Source of the DNA: an uncultured Lachnospiraceae bacterium
GTDB taxonomy: Bacteria > Bacillota > Clostridia > Lachnospirales > Lachnospiraceae
Assembly: GCA_910588215.1 (NCBI GenBank)
Contig: CAJUQJ010000013.1
Coordinates: forward strand, 1 to 64,000
Direction of reading: 5' to 3'
DNA length: 64,000 bases
Shown here: piece after piece, positions 16,378-24,599 of the stretch
How positions within the stretch are numbered: position 1 is the stretch's first letter
How the letters are laid out: each line of letters opens with the position of its first letter
Translations under genes and position numbers: made by a program
Notes under the pieces: generated by a model
Databases searched by the model: none
What the model saw: only the letters and a program-made list of their open reading frames with translations
Told to the model about the DNA's origin: nothing

Positions 16378-17192
16378 AGCATAGATCCCTCCCCTTCTTT
16401 ATCGAACACAGCGGATGCGATCATATTTAAGATGATAAAAATCATCAGCACGATAGAAAGGCCGCTGCCCAGGTGCCAGTTGGAGGCCTGTGTAAATTCC
16501 TGGTCGATGACGTTGCCGATCAATAATATCTTACTGCCGCCGAGCAGGGAGCTGATCACGAAAGTAGTCAAGGCCGGGACGAAGACCATGGAAATACCGC
16601 TGATGATACCCGGCACAGACAGGGGCAGTATGATACGGAAGAAAGTATGTATATTGTCTGCACCCAGATCTCTGGCGGCGTTTATTACATTCTCGTCAAT
16701 CTTGGACAACGCGTTGTATAAAGGCAACACCATGAAGGGTAGAAAGTTATAGACCATACCCAAAATGATAGCGTAAGGGGTGTTGATGATATTGATATTC
16801 GGCAGGTGGAAGAACGTGAGTATGTTATTGATCACGCCGCTTTTTTCCAGAAGTGTCTGCCAGGCGAGGGTGCGCAGCAGGAAATTCATCCACATAGGCA
16901 GAATAAATATCAATATGATAAAACTGTGCTGGCTGACCTTCATATTGGCCAGGATCATGGCAAGCGGATAGGCCAGCAGAAAGCAGATCAGTGTACTGAT
17001 CAAGGACAACAGGATGGAAAGGCGCAGTGCCTTGGCATGTTCCGCCGTCGCGATGGCAGTGATATTTTCCAGGGTAAAGGCACCGGTCTTATCGGTCAGT
17101 CCGTAGTAGAAGATCATGCATAGCGGAATGAGGATGAAGACCACCGACCAAAGTGTGTAAGGGGCTGAAAGCCATTTTTTTCTAGATGTCAA
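16374..17192 (-). CDS. potB: polyamine ABC transporter permease PotB
   Basis: 272 residues with about six membrane spans and the EAA-like loop INAARDLGADNIHTFFRIIL. The segment FYYGLTDKTGAFTLENITA after the first span is typical of PotB. Its start overlaps the end of potA by 11 nt and its end overlaps potC by 4 nt, so the three are translated as a coupled block. Confidence 0.92.
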   Translation of the reverse strand: MTSRKKWLSAPYTLWSVVFILIPLCMIFYYGLTDKTGAFTLENITAIATAEHAKALRLSILLSLISTLICFLLAYPLAMILANMKVSQHSFIILIFILPMWMNFLLRTLAWQTLLEKSGVINNILTFFHLPNINIINTPYAIILGMVYNFLPFMVLPLYNALSKIDENVINAARDLGADNIHTFFRIILPLSVPGIISGISMVFVPALTTFVISSLLGGSKILLIGNVIDQEFTQASNWHLGSGLSIVLMIFIILNMIASAVFDKEGEGSML

Positions 17193-18255
17193 TTGCTACC
17201 GCCTCCTCGTCTTCAGATTCCGGTTTGTTCATGATCTGGATGTTGTAGGGATCGACCCGGATGCCCACCTTTTCCCCTACCGGGTGGAGAGCAGTGGAAT
17301 GTACAAGCCACTCGAAACCGCCGGCCATGACTTCCATCTCATAGTGTACACCCTTGAAGATCAGGTGACTGACCATGCCCTGGAGGATGCCCTCTGTGGG
17401 AGGGACAAGTTCCACGTCCTCCGGCCGGATCACCACATCCACCGGCTTATTGTGCCCGAAGCCTGTATCCACGCAGGCAAAACGGGTGCCAAGAATGCTG
17501 ACCAGCTTATCCTCGATCATGGTGGCGGAGATGATGTTGCTGTCGCCAATAAAATCCGCCACAAAGGCGTTCTCAGGCTCATTGTAGATGGACTCCGGAG
17601 AGCCGATCTGCTGGATATAACCCTGGTTCATGACGACGATGGTATCGGACATGGTCAATGCTTCCTCCTGATCGTGAGTAACATAGACGAAGGTGATACC
17701 CAGTTCGTTCTTCATACGGATCAGTTCGTACTGCATTTCCTGACGCAGCTTCAGATCCAGTGCACCGAGCGGTTCGTCCAGGAGCAGAACACGGGGCTCA
17801 TTGACTATGGCCCGTGCAATGGCGATACGCTGCTGCTGGCCGCCGCTTAAGGAATCCGGCATTCGGTTCTCGTATCCTTCCAGATTGACCAGTTTTAAGG
17901 CATAGCGGATCTTGTTGGCAATATAGTCTTTGGATTTTTTCTTGATCTTCAAGCCGAAAGCTATGTTCTCGGCGATATTCATGTGGGTGAAAAGGGCGTA
18001 CTTCTGAAATACGGTATTCAGAGGCCGCAGGTTTGGCGGAAGATTCGTAATGTCCTGTCCGTCAAAGATAACGCTGCCAGTGTCCGGTGTGGCAAATCCG
18101 CCCAGTATGCGCAGGGTAGTGGTCTTGCCGCAGCCGCTGGGGCCAAGGAGCGTGACAAATTCATTCTCATGGATGGTCAGATTCAGTTCGTCTAAGACCA
18201 TCTGCCCGTCAAAGGATTTGGAGATATTGTTTAAGTGGATCAATTCTTTGGACAT
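17182..18255 (-). CDS. potA: polyamine ABC transporter ATPase PotA
   Basis: 357 residues. Walker A GPSGCGKT (38-45), Q-loop in NTVFQKYALF, ABC signature LSGGQQQR, Walker B LLLDEPLGALD and the H-loop in YVTHDQEEA. The C-terminal part (about 245-340) is the TOBE-type regulatory domain of PotA/MalK-like ATPases (DVVIRPEDVELV). GGAGG lies 8 nt before ATG 18255; an in-frame TTG two codons earlier is less likely. It powers uptake through PotBC on the inner membrane face. Confidence 0.93.
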   Translation of the reverse strand: MSKELIHLNNISKSFDGQMVLDELNLTIHENEFVTLLGPSGCGKTTTLRILGGFATPDTGSVIFDGQDITNLPPNLRPLNTVFQKYALFTHMNIAENIAFGLKIKKKSKDYIANKIRYALKLVNLEGYENRMPDSLSGGQQQRIAIARAIVNEPRVLLLDEPLGALDLKLRQEMQYELIRMKNELGITFVYVTHDQEEALTMSDTIVVMNQGYIQQIGSPESIYNEPENAFVADFIGDSNIISATMIEDKLVSILGTRFACVDTGFGHNKPVDVVIRPEDVELVPPTEGILQGMVSHLIFKGVHYEMEVMAGGFEWLVHSTALHPVGEKVGIRVDPYNIQIMNKPESEDEEAVAIDI

Positions 18256-18383
18256 GGACAAATCCTCCGTGTTTTCTGCTTCGTATTTTGATATTTCGTG
18301 TTTTGTATTCTATCTGTACTTCTGCATATGCAGAGCCGCCGGCCTTGTCCGTATTAAGATAAGAACCCGACAGCGGATCAGGG

Positions 18384-18944
18384 TCAAAAGTTCGGCGGCG
18401 TGCTGATCCAGAGGAAGACTGCACCGCTCTTACCACCGGCTTTGATATAGTGTTCCGAGTTGGGCGTGTAGTAAAAGGCCTCACCCTTCTTCGCCTTCAT
18501 GCTGCGGTTTCCGATGACAATAGTGATCGTACCAGACAATACGTAGCCAAATTCTTCACCTTCGTGGGGTTGATCTGGATAAGTAGAGCCGTCGGGATCC
18601 AGCGTGACGCGGATGGGTTCCATCATATTCTTCTGTGCGTTGGGAATGATCCATTCCACCTTGTTGTGAAGTTCCGTGTCGGTCTTCTCGAAGAAGTCCT
18701 CATTGTGAAAGACAATCTGTTCATCGTCGTCGTCGTTGAAGAAATTTTTCAAGTTTGTGCCGAGGCATTGTAAGATGTCGACCAGGGTGGCGATGGAAGG
18801 GGAAGTCAGGTCGTTCTCTAATTGACTGATAAAGCCCTTGGATAATTCGCAGCGATCCGCCAGTTCCTCCTGGGTCAGTCCCTTCTGGTTGCGCAGTTCT
18901 CTGATCTTATTGCCGATTTCCACTCGGCTGGAATTACTGTCCAT
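18384..18944 (-). CDS. XRE-cupin regulator of the polyamine operon
   Basis: 186 residues. N-terminal Cro/C1 HTH (residues 10-65: KGLTQEELADRCELSKGFIS) and a C-terminal cupin barrel (about 110-180: PHEGEEFGYVLSGTITIVIGN and YYTPNSEHYIKAGG). This is the PuuR-like architecture seen next to polyamine genes across Clostridia, where the cupin may sense a polyamine or related ligand. It precedes potA by about 130 bp on the same strand. The direct operon position makes control of potABCD the best guess. Confidence 0.88.
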   Translation of the reverse strand: MDSNSSRVEIGNKIRELRNQKGLTQEELADRCELSKGFISQLENDLTSPSIATLVDILQCLGTNLKNFFNDDDDEQIVFHNEDFFEKTDTELHNKVEWIIPNAQKNMMEPIRVTLDPDGSTYPDQPHEGEEFGYVLSGTITIVIGNRSMKAKKGEAFYYTPNSEHYIKAGGKSGAVFLWISTPPNF

Positions 18945-19226
18945 ATTGTGTTAGTCTCTTTCTGCAGTGATTTCGTCTATAGGTTACTTTGATCGGTATT
19001 GAGTTTATGCATTGGATCCGGTCTGTCAGGGTATATGTCATCTTCTCGTGAAGAACAAAAAGAATGTGGACCCTTGGTTATTATCAGCATTATTCACGGA
19101 ACGGATACTCAGTTATAATAAACTCAAAGTTTACTAAAACTAAACAGACGCTGAGTCTCATTATACAAAAAAGAATTGTTATGTCAATGGGATTTTTAAA
19201 AATAAAAGCAATTTTTATGAAAATGA

Positions 19227-19255
19227 TTAACATGGCTGTAAATTTGTGATAAAAT
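19227..19255 (+). promoter_or_regulatory. promoter of the lactonase gene
   Basis: TTAACA at 19227-19232, a 17-nt spacer and TAAAAT at 19250-19255 with a TG-type extended -10. The leader to ATG 19536 would be about 270 nt. It contains a CGATGC/GCATCG hairpin near 19330 and CTTAC/GTAAG segments that could close a larger fold. No gene is seen in 18945-19535, the divergent region with the XRE-cupin gene. Confidence 0.5.
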
Positions 19256-19535
19256 CTAGTATGACCAACACTAATTACAGCTACCTTACACGCAAGATAA
19301 ATTTCCATGTACAAGGCGGCTGAATGAGGCGATGCCGGTAGCATCGTTGATTGAAGTAAGCGCGGCAGATTGAAATATAGACAAGTGAAAGATGTGGTTA
19401 ATTAGTGCGAGTTATGCTAGACAGATAAGAGCCGGGTATCTGCGCTTAGAGATTTTGAAAATTACGGCTTATGCAATCTGCGATAAGACGGACAGAGCGA
19501 AAAGAACGATAATGATAGAAAGGCATGGTTTGAAT

Positions 19536-20606
19536 ATGAGTCAGGATAAATATGTAGCATACGTTTCTACTTATACTGTAGGCAAAGTAGAGAAATATGG
19601 CATTAAAATTTATGATGTGGACATGGAAAGGGGGAGACTGACCGAGAAAAATCAGGTCAGGATCACCAATTCCTCCTATATATCTATTTCTCATAATAAG
19701 AAATTTCTGTATTCCATCACGGACTTCGGGGTAGAGTCATACAAGATCCTGCCCAGCGGTGACCTGGAGGTTATCAATGCCAGCAGTATTAACGGAATGC
19801 GCGGCTGTTATCTCTCCACCGATTACGAGGATCAGTTCCTGTTCGTGGGTGGGTATCATGACGGGAAGATCACCGTGCTCAGACTGCGGGAAGACGGCGG
19901 CGTAGGAGATATCACGGATGAGATCTACCACAAGGGGCTTGGCAGTATAGCGGAACGGAATTTCAGACCCCATGTCAATTGTGTGAAGATGACGAGGGAC
20001 AATCATTACCTGTGTGCGGCGGATCTTGGGCTTGACCATGTCAATGTATATCGTCTTGACCACAAGAACGGTAAACTGCGCCCCATCGATATGGTGAGAA
20101 GCGAGCAGGAGTCGGCGCCGCGCCATCTGAAGTTTTCCAAGGATGGCAGGTATATGTACATCGTCCATGAATTGAAGAATTATATCGACGTTTATACGTA
20201 CGAGGAAGTGGACGGCAATCCGGAATTTGAGAAGATTCAGACAATCTCTACGCTGAATGATTATCATGCGGGGGGATCGGCGGCCAGCGCGCTTAATATT
20301 TCTGAGGATTTCAGGTATGTGGTGAGTTCCAATGCAGGAGATAACAGTACCATCATCTACCGGGTAGATCCGGAGACGGGAATGCTTTCTAAGATATTGT
20401 GTCTGCCGATCAGTGGTGATTATCCGAAGGACGCAAACCTTTTCCCGGACAACAGGCATCTGGTATCTCTGAATCATGAATCGGATACGATGACCTTCTT
20501 TACGGTGGATCTGGAGAACGGTCTGCTTATCATGAACGGCAGAGAGGTGAAGGTGAATCAGCCCAACTGCATTATTTTCCATAAAATCGAAGAGGGAACC
20601 GAATAG
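19536..20606 (+). CDS. lactonase-family beta-propeller protein
   Basis: 356 residues of the seven-bladed beta-propeller lactonase family (6-phosphogluconolactonase/YkgB-like). Repeated blades contain the family signatures FRPHVNCVKMTRDNHYLCAADLG, APRHLKFSKDGRYMYIVHEL and the later FPDNRHLVSLNHESDTMTFF. The reaction would open a sugar lactone, but many members are untested. An upstream in-frame ATG at 19392 exists; AGAAAGG at 19517-19523 and the family alignment favour ATG 19536. It is followed by a hairpin and spoIVA on the same strand. Confidence 0.8.
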   Translation: MSQDKYVAYVSTYTVGKVEKYGIKIYDVDMERGRLTEKNQVRITNSSYISISHNKKFLYSITDFGVESYKILPSGDLEVINASSINGMRGCYLSTDYEDQFLFVGGYHDGKITVLRLREDGGVGDITDEIYHKGLGSIAERNFRPHVNCVKMTRDNHYLCAADLGLDHVNVYRLDHKNGKLRPIDMVRSEQESAPRHLKFSKDGRYMYIVHELKNYIDVYTYEEVDGNPEFEKIQTISTLNDYHAGGSAASALNISEDFRYVVSSNAGDNSTIIYRVDPETGMLSKILCLPISGDYPKDANLFPDNRHLVSLNHESDTMTFFTVDLENGLLIMNGREVKVNQPNCIIFHKIEEGTE

Positions 20607-20613
20607 ATGAGCT

Positions 20614-20656
20614 TCCTCCTGCATATACATTTACCAGTATAAGCAGGAGGATTTTT
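20614..20656 (+). terminator. hairpin that includes the spoIVA ribosome site
   Basis: A strong stem (TCCTCCTGC at 20614-20622 with GCAGGAGGA at 20643-20651, with ATAC/GTAT near the loop) followed by TTTTT. It looks like a terminator for the lactonase gene, but its 3' arm contains AGGAGG, the only good ribosome site for spoIVA (ATG 20659). Confidence 0.7.
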
Positions 20657-20658
20657 AT

Positions 20659-22146
20659 ATGGATTTTTTACAGAATAATACATATGACCTGTATAAAGAT
20701 ATACAGCTCCGCACGGGAGGAGAAATCTATCTGGGCGTGGTAGGACCGGTGAGGACGGGGAAATCGACATTTATCAAGCGTTTTATGAATCTGCTGGTGT
20801 TGCCTTTTATGGAGGATGAGAACGAGAAGGAGCGGGCCCAGGATGAAATGCCACAGAGCGCGGGCGGCAGGACGGTTACGACGACAGAACCCAAATTTAT
20901 TCCAAAGGAGGCGGCACATATCAGGCTGGGCACGGATATTGATGTGGATATCAGGCTGATCGACTGTGTGGGCTATATGGTGGAAGGCGCCACCGGCCAT
21001 ATGGAAGAAGACGTGGAGCGTATGGTGAAGACCCCTTGGTCTGCGGAAGAGATTCCTTTCACGAAAGCGGCGGAGATCGGTACCCGTAAGGTGATCAAGG
21101 ATCATTCTACGATCGGTATCGTGGTGACCTGCGACGGTTCTTTTGGTGATCTGGGTCGGGACAGTTTTTTAGAAGCCGAAGCGCGTACGATCACGGAACT
21201 GCAGGCACTGGGGAAACCTTTTATCGTGCTGCTCAATTCCGCGAAGCCTTACGCGGAGGATACCAGGATGCTGGCTGATGAGATCAGTGAGAAGTATCAG
21301 GTGACCGTGATGCCGGTCAACTGTGAGCAGTTAAAGAGGGAGGACATCAATCATATCATGGAAAATATCCTCTATGAATTCCCGTTGACCATGATTGAGT
21401 TCTATATGCCTAAATGGGTGGAGATGCTGCCTTACGATCACAAGATGAAGCAGGATATCATCGTCCAGATCAAGAATTTGATGTGCAGCTTAAGTAATAT
21501 CCGGGATATCACATCGGGTAGCTTTATGCCGGAGAGTGAATATATCAAGAAGTGTAAGTTGGACGGCATCAATATGTCCGACGGCAGTGTGAAGGTCCTT
21601 CTGGACGTGGACGATTCCTATTACTATGAGATGATCAGTGATCTGGTGGGGGAAACGGTGGGAAGCGAATATCAGATGCTTGCCATGTTAAAAGAGATGG
21701 CGAAGATGAAACGGGAGTACGTGAAGGTGCTCCATGCGCTGGAATCGGTGCGCTATAAGGGCTATGGCGTCGTGATGCCGGATCGGGAAGAAATCATGTT
21801 GGAGAGGCCGGAGCTGATCAGGCAGGGCAATAAGTTCGGTGTGAAGATTAAGGCGGAGAGTCCCAGTATCCATATGATCAAGGCCAGTATTGAGACGGAG
21901 ATCTCTCCTATTGTGGGCACGGAAGAGCAGGCAAGAGATCTGATCCAGTTTATCTCGGATACGGAGACCAGTGAAGAGGGCATCTGGGAGACGAATATCT
22001 TTGGTAAGACGGTAGAACAGCTGGTGAATGACGGTATCACGGGTAAAATTTCCATGATCAATGAGGAAAGCCAGGTGAAATTGCAGGAGACTATGCAGAA
22101 GATCGTCAATGACTGCAATGGCGGGATGGTGTGCATCATCATCTGA
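20659..22146 (+). CDS. spoIVA: stage IV sporulation protein A, coat-basement ATPase
   Basis: 495 residues, the usual length. N-terminal TRAFAC-class ATPase: Walker A GPVRTGKS (29-36), switch/sensor region VTTTEPKFIP and RLIDCVGYMVEGATGH. The middle and C-terminal domains end in GGMVCIII, the conserved SpoIVA tail that contacts SpoVM and the outer forespore membrane. The protein polymerises on ATP hydrolysis to form the base of the spore coat. AGGAGG lies 8 nt before the ATG. Normally under sigma-E; I did not find a convincing sigma-E promoter close by. Confidence 0.96.
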   Translation: MDFLQNNTYDLYKDIQLRTGGEIYLGVVGPVRTGKSTFIKRFMNLLVLPFMEDENEKERAQDEMPQSAGGRTVTTTEPKFIPKEAAHIRLGTDIDVDIRLIDCVGYMVEGATGHMEEDVERMVKTPWSAEEIPFTKAAEIGTRKVIKDHSTIGIVVTCDGSFGDLGRDSFLEAEARTITELQALGKPFIVLLNSAKPYAEDTRMLADEISEKYQVTVMPVNCEQLKREDINHIMENILYEFPLTMIEFYMPKWVEMLPYDHKMKQDIIVQIKNLMCSLSNIRDITSGSFMPESEYIKKCKLDGINMSDGSVKVLLDVDDSYYYEMISDLVGETVGSEYQMLAMLKEMAKMKREYVKVLHALESVRYKGYGVVMPDREEIMLERPELIRQGNKFGVKIKAESPSIHMIKASIETEISPIVGTEEQARDLIQFISDTETSEEGIWETNIFGKTVEQLVNDGITGKISMINEESQVKLQETMQKIVNDCNGGMVCIII

Positions 22147-22200
22147 AGAAGCAGTTTCTCTGAAAAAGAGACAGGACAGGAAGGTGTCCTGCTTCTTTTT
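22146..22200 (+). terminator. branched terminator after spoIVA
   Basis: An outer stem GAAGCAG/CTGCTTC closes two small hairpins (GTTTCTC/GAGAC and AGGACA/TGTCCT) and is followed by TTCTTTTT. It starts at the spoIVA stop codon. Confidence 0.75.
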
Positions 22201-22226
22201 CAGTGGGGATAAAATCAGATACGGCA

Positions 22227-22255
22227 TTTACGCCGGCGTGAAATAGTGATAGAAT
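22227..22255 (+). promoter_or_regulatory. candidate promoter of the purine salvage genes
   Basis: TTTACG at 22227-22232, 17-nt spacer, TAGAAT at 22250-22255. A perfect ACGCCGGCGT palindrome (22230-22239) overlaps the -35. The start would lie about 60 nt before ATG 22321. Confidence 0.4.
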
Positions 22256-22320
22256 ATAAGACATTACATTGCTTCGCTTCTCGTTTAGATGTAAATAATT
22301 CAAAGAAAGGTGGTAGTATA

Positions 22321-23154
22321 ATGAATTCGGTATACGAAAAATTATTAAAATGTTATGAGTGCTTTAAAGCAAAGATTGATTTTGAACCCAAGGTGGCGGT
22401 AGTGTTAGGATCCGGTCTTGGTAATTTTGCGAAGACGGTGGATGTCAGGGCAGAACTTCCCTACAGCGAGATCGAGGGATTCCCGGTATCTACGGTGCCA
22501 GGACATGCGGGGAAATTCATCTTCGGTTATATCAATGAGGTGCCGGTGGTCCTGATGCAGGGACGCGTACATTATTATGAAGGATATCCGATCACGGATG
22601 TAGTGCTGCCGACCCGGCTGATGAAGATGATGGGGGCGAAAGTACTGTTTCTGACCAATGCTTCCGGCGGTATCAATCCTGCCTTCCATGCGGGCAGCCT
22701 GATGCTGATCCAGGATCATATCTCAATCTTCGCACCGAATCCGTTGATCGGTGCCAATATCGAGGAGCTTGGGACAAGGTTCCCGGATATGTCCCATGTC
22801 TATGACGAGGATCTGCAGGAGATCATCAGAAGCACGGCGAAGGCAAATGAGATCGAGTTGTTTGAGGGAATCTATGCGCAGCTGACAGGCCCCTCTTTCG
22901 AGTCCCCGGCGGAGATCCAGCTGTTGCATAAGCTGGGAGCCAGCGCGGTAGGTATGAGTACTGTGGTGGAGGCGATCGCGGCTAACCATATGGGTATGAA
23001 GATCTGCGGCGTTTCCTGTGTCAGCAATCTGGCAGCAGGCATGAACAGTGCGCCTCTGACTCATGAGGAAGTGCAGGAGGCGGCTAATGCAGTGGCACCC
23101 AAGTTCGAGAAGCTGCTGGTTGAGTCGATCACAAAGTTCCGGGAGCTGGTCTAG
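22321..23154 (+). CDS. punA: purine-nucleoside phosphorylase
   Basis: 277 residues of the trimeric PNP family (high-molecular-weight inosine/guanosine type). Seen motifs: phosphate-binding GSGLG (30-34) and GHAGK, the RVHYYEGY signature, NASGGIN, and the purine site segment AVGMSTVVEAIAANH, plus GVSCVSNLAAG near the end. It splits purine nucleosides with phosphate to free base and ribose-1-phosphate. AAAGGTGG sets ATG 22321; an in-frame ATG at 22246 lacks a site. It is followed closely by an amidohydrolase likely to deaminate adenine nucleosides. Confidence 0.93.
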   Translation: MNSVYEKLLKCYECFKAKIDFEPKVAVVLGSGLGNFAKTVDVRAELPYSEIEGFPVSTVPGHAGKFIFGYINEVPVVLMQGRVHYYEGYPITDVVLPTRLMKMMGAKVLFLTNASGGINPAFHAGSLMLIQDHISIFAPNPLIGANIEELGTRFPDMSHVYDEDLQEIIRSTAKANEIELFEGIYAQLTGPSFESPAEIQLLHKLGASAVGMSTVVEAIAANHMGMKICGVSCVSNLAAGMNSAPLTHEEVQEAANAVAPKFEKLLVESITKFRELV

Positions 23155-23206
23155 CGCAGTGCGAAGATTCCGAAAACCTGGTTTTGCAGAATGGAGGAAG
23201 GGACAG

Positions 23207-24520
23207 ATGAATTACAGATTTTATAATGCGCGTATCCTGACAATGGCTACAGATAAGCTGACGGAAGGAGAACTCTGGGTGCAGGACGGCAAGATTCTGT
23301 ATGTGGGAGACGGAAGCAATACGGAAAGTGTCTGTGTCGGGGAACAGAATGCAGGAGAGGGCAAGACCAAATGGGATCGGGAGATTGATTGTGAAGGCAA
23401 TCTTCTGATGCCCGGGTTTAAGAATGCTCATACTCATTCTGGTATGACGCTGCTGCGTTCTTATGCAGACGATCTGCCGCTGCAGGATTGGCTGTTTCAA
23501 CAGGTATTTCCGATCGAGGAGAAGATGGATGGGGAGATGATCTATCATCTGACAAAGCTGGCAGTGCTGGAATATCTGACCAGCGGTATCACGGCGATCT
23601 TCGATATGTATCTTACGCCGGAGACCACGGCCAGAGCCTGCGTGGAGATGGGGATGCGTTGTGTGCAGGTAAGCGGGACCAGCGGACAGACGGATTTCGA
23701 GCCTTCGCTTAAGCTGTTGGAAGAGCGATATCAGACGCTGAATCATGAGGATCCGCTGCTCAGCTATTTTATTGGCTTTCATGCAGAGTATACCTGCTCC
23801 AGAGGGTTGATGGAACGGGTGGCGGAGATCGCACGTAAGTATAAAGCGCCGGTGTATACGCATCTGGCGGAGACGAAGGCGGAGGTGGAAGGCTGTAAGG
23901 AGCGCTATGGCATGTCGCCCGCGAAGCTGCTTGACACCATCGGCATGTTTGATCACGGCGGAGGCGGGTATCACTGTGTTTGGATGGACGAGGAGGATCT
24001 GGAGATTTTCCGTAGGCGTGGACTGACCGCGGTCACAAATCCGGGCTCCAACACCAAACTTGCCAGCGGTATCGCGCCAATCTCCGCTTATTTGAAAAAG
24101 GGCATCAACGTAGCTATCGGTACGGATGGGCCTGCCAGCAATAACTGTCTGGATATGTTCCGGGAGATGTTCCTGGTGACGGGGCTTGCCAAGCTGCGGG
24201 AGGAGGACGCCTCTGCCGTGGATGCCTGGGAAGTATTGAAGATGGCGACAGTGAACGGTTCCAAGGCCATGTATCTGCCGGATACGGATGTGCTGGCACC
24301 AGGGAAGAAGGCGGATATCGTTATGATCGACCTCCATCAGCCCAATATGCAGCCGCTTAATAATATACCCAAGAATTTGGTTTATAGCGGCAGTAAGCAG
24401 AATGTGAAGATGACCATGATCCAGGGAAGGATCCTGTATGAAAACGGCATCTTTACAGACAGCTACGACGTGGAGGAAATCTATAGAAAGGCAAACGAGA
24501 TCATAGACAGTCTCAGATAA
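23207..24520 (+). CDS. amidohydrolase, adenosine/SAH/MTA deaminase-like
   Basis: 437 residues of the TrzA/AtzB/MtaD/SsnA group. Metal ligands are visible: HTH in NAHTHSGMTLLR (H75, H77), His in THLAETKAEVEGC, His in GGYHCVW and Asp in GTDGPASNN. An N-terminal and C-terminal beta-sandwich flank the TIM barrel. Deamination of adenosine, SAH or methylthioadenosine is the usual reaction; location 52 bp after PNP suits purine salvage. GGAGGAAGGG sets ATG 23207; the longer frame from 23063 runs through the PNP gene and is rejected. Confidence 0.85.
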   Translation: MNYRFYNARILTMATDKLTEGELWVQDGKILYVGDGSNTESVCVGEQNAGEGKTKWDREIDCEGNLLMPGFKNAHTHSGMTLLRSYADDLPLQDWLFQQVFPIEEKMDGEMIYHLTKLAVLEYLTSGITAIFDMYLTPETTARACVEMGMRCVQVSGTSGQTDFEPSLKLLEERYQTLNHEDPLLSYFIGFHAEYTCSRGLMERVAEIARKYKAPVYTHLAETKAEVEGCKERYGMSPAKLLDTIGMFDHGGGGYHCVWMDEEDLEIFRRRGLTAVTNPGSNTKLASGIAPISAYLKKGINVAIGTDGPASNNCLDMFREMFLVTGLAKLREEDASAVDAWEVLKMATVNGSKAMYLPDTDVLAPGKKADIVMIDLHQPNMQPLNNIPKNLVYSGSKQNVKMTMIQGRILYENGIFTDSYDVEEIYRKANEIIDSLR

Positions 24521-24599
24521 CATGTAACAGGCAGCGGGCTATGCAGCAAAGCTTCAGTCCTTGTCTGATGCAGATTGTCGCTTAACGTTTGAAACGGAT

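Noticed and set aside
19737..20630. 297-codon minus-strand frame
   Set aside because: Antisense shadow of the lactonase gene.
23129..24523. 464-codon minus-strand frame
   Set aside because: Fully antisense to the PNP/amidohydrolase genes; composition reflects the opposite strand and has no family motif.
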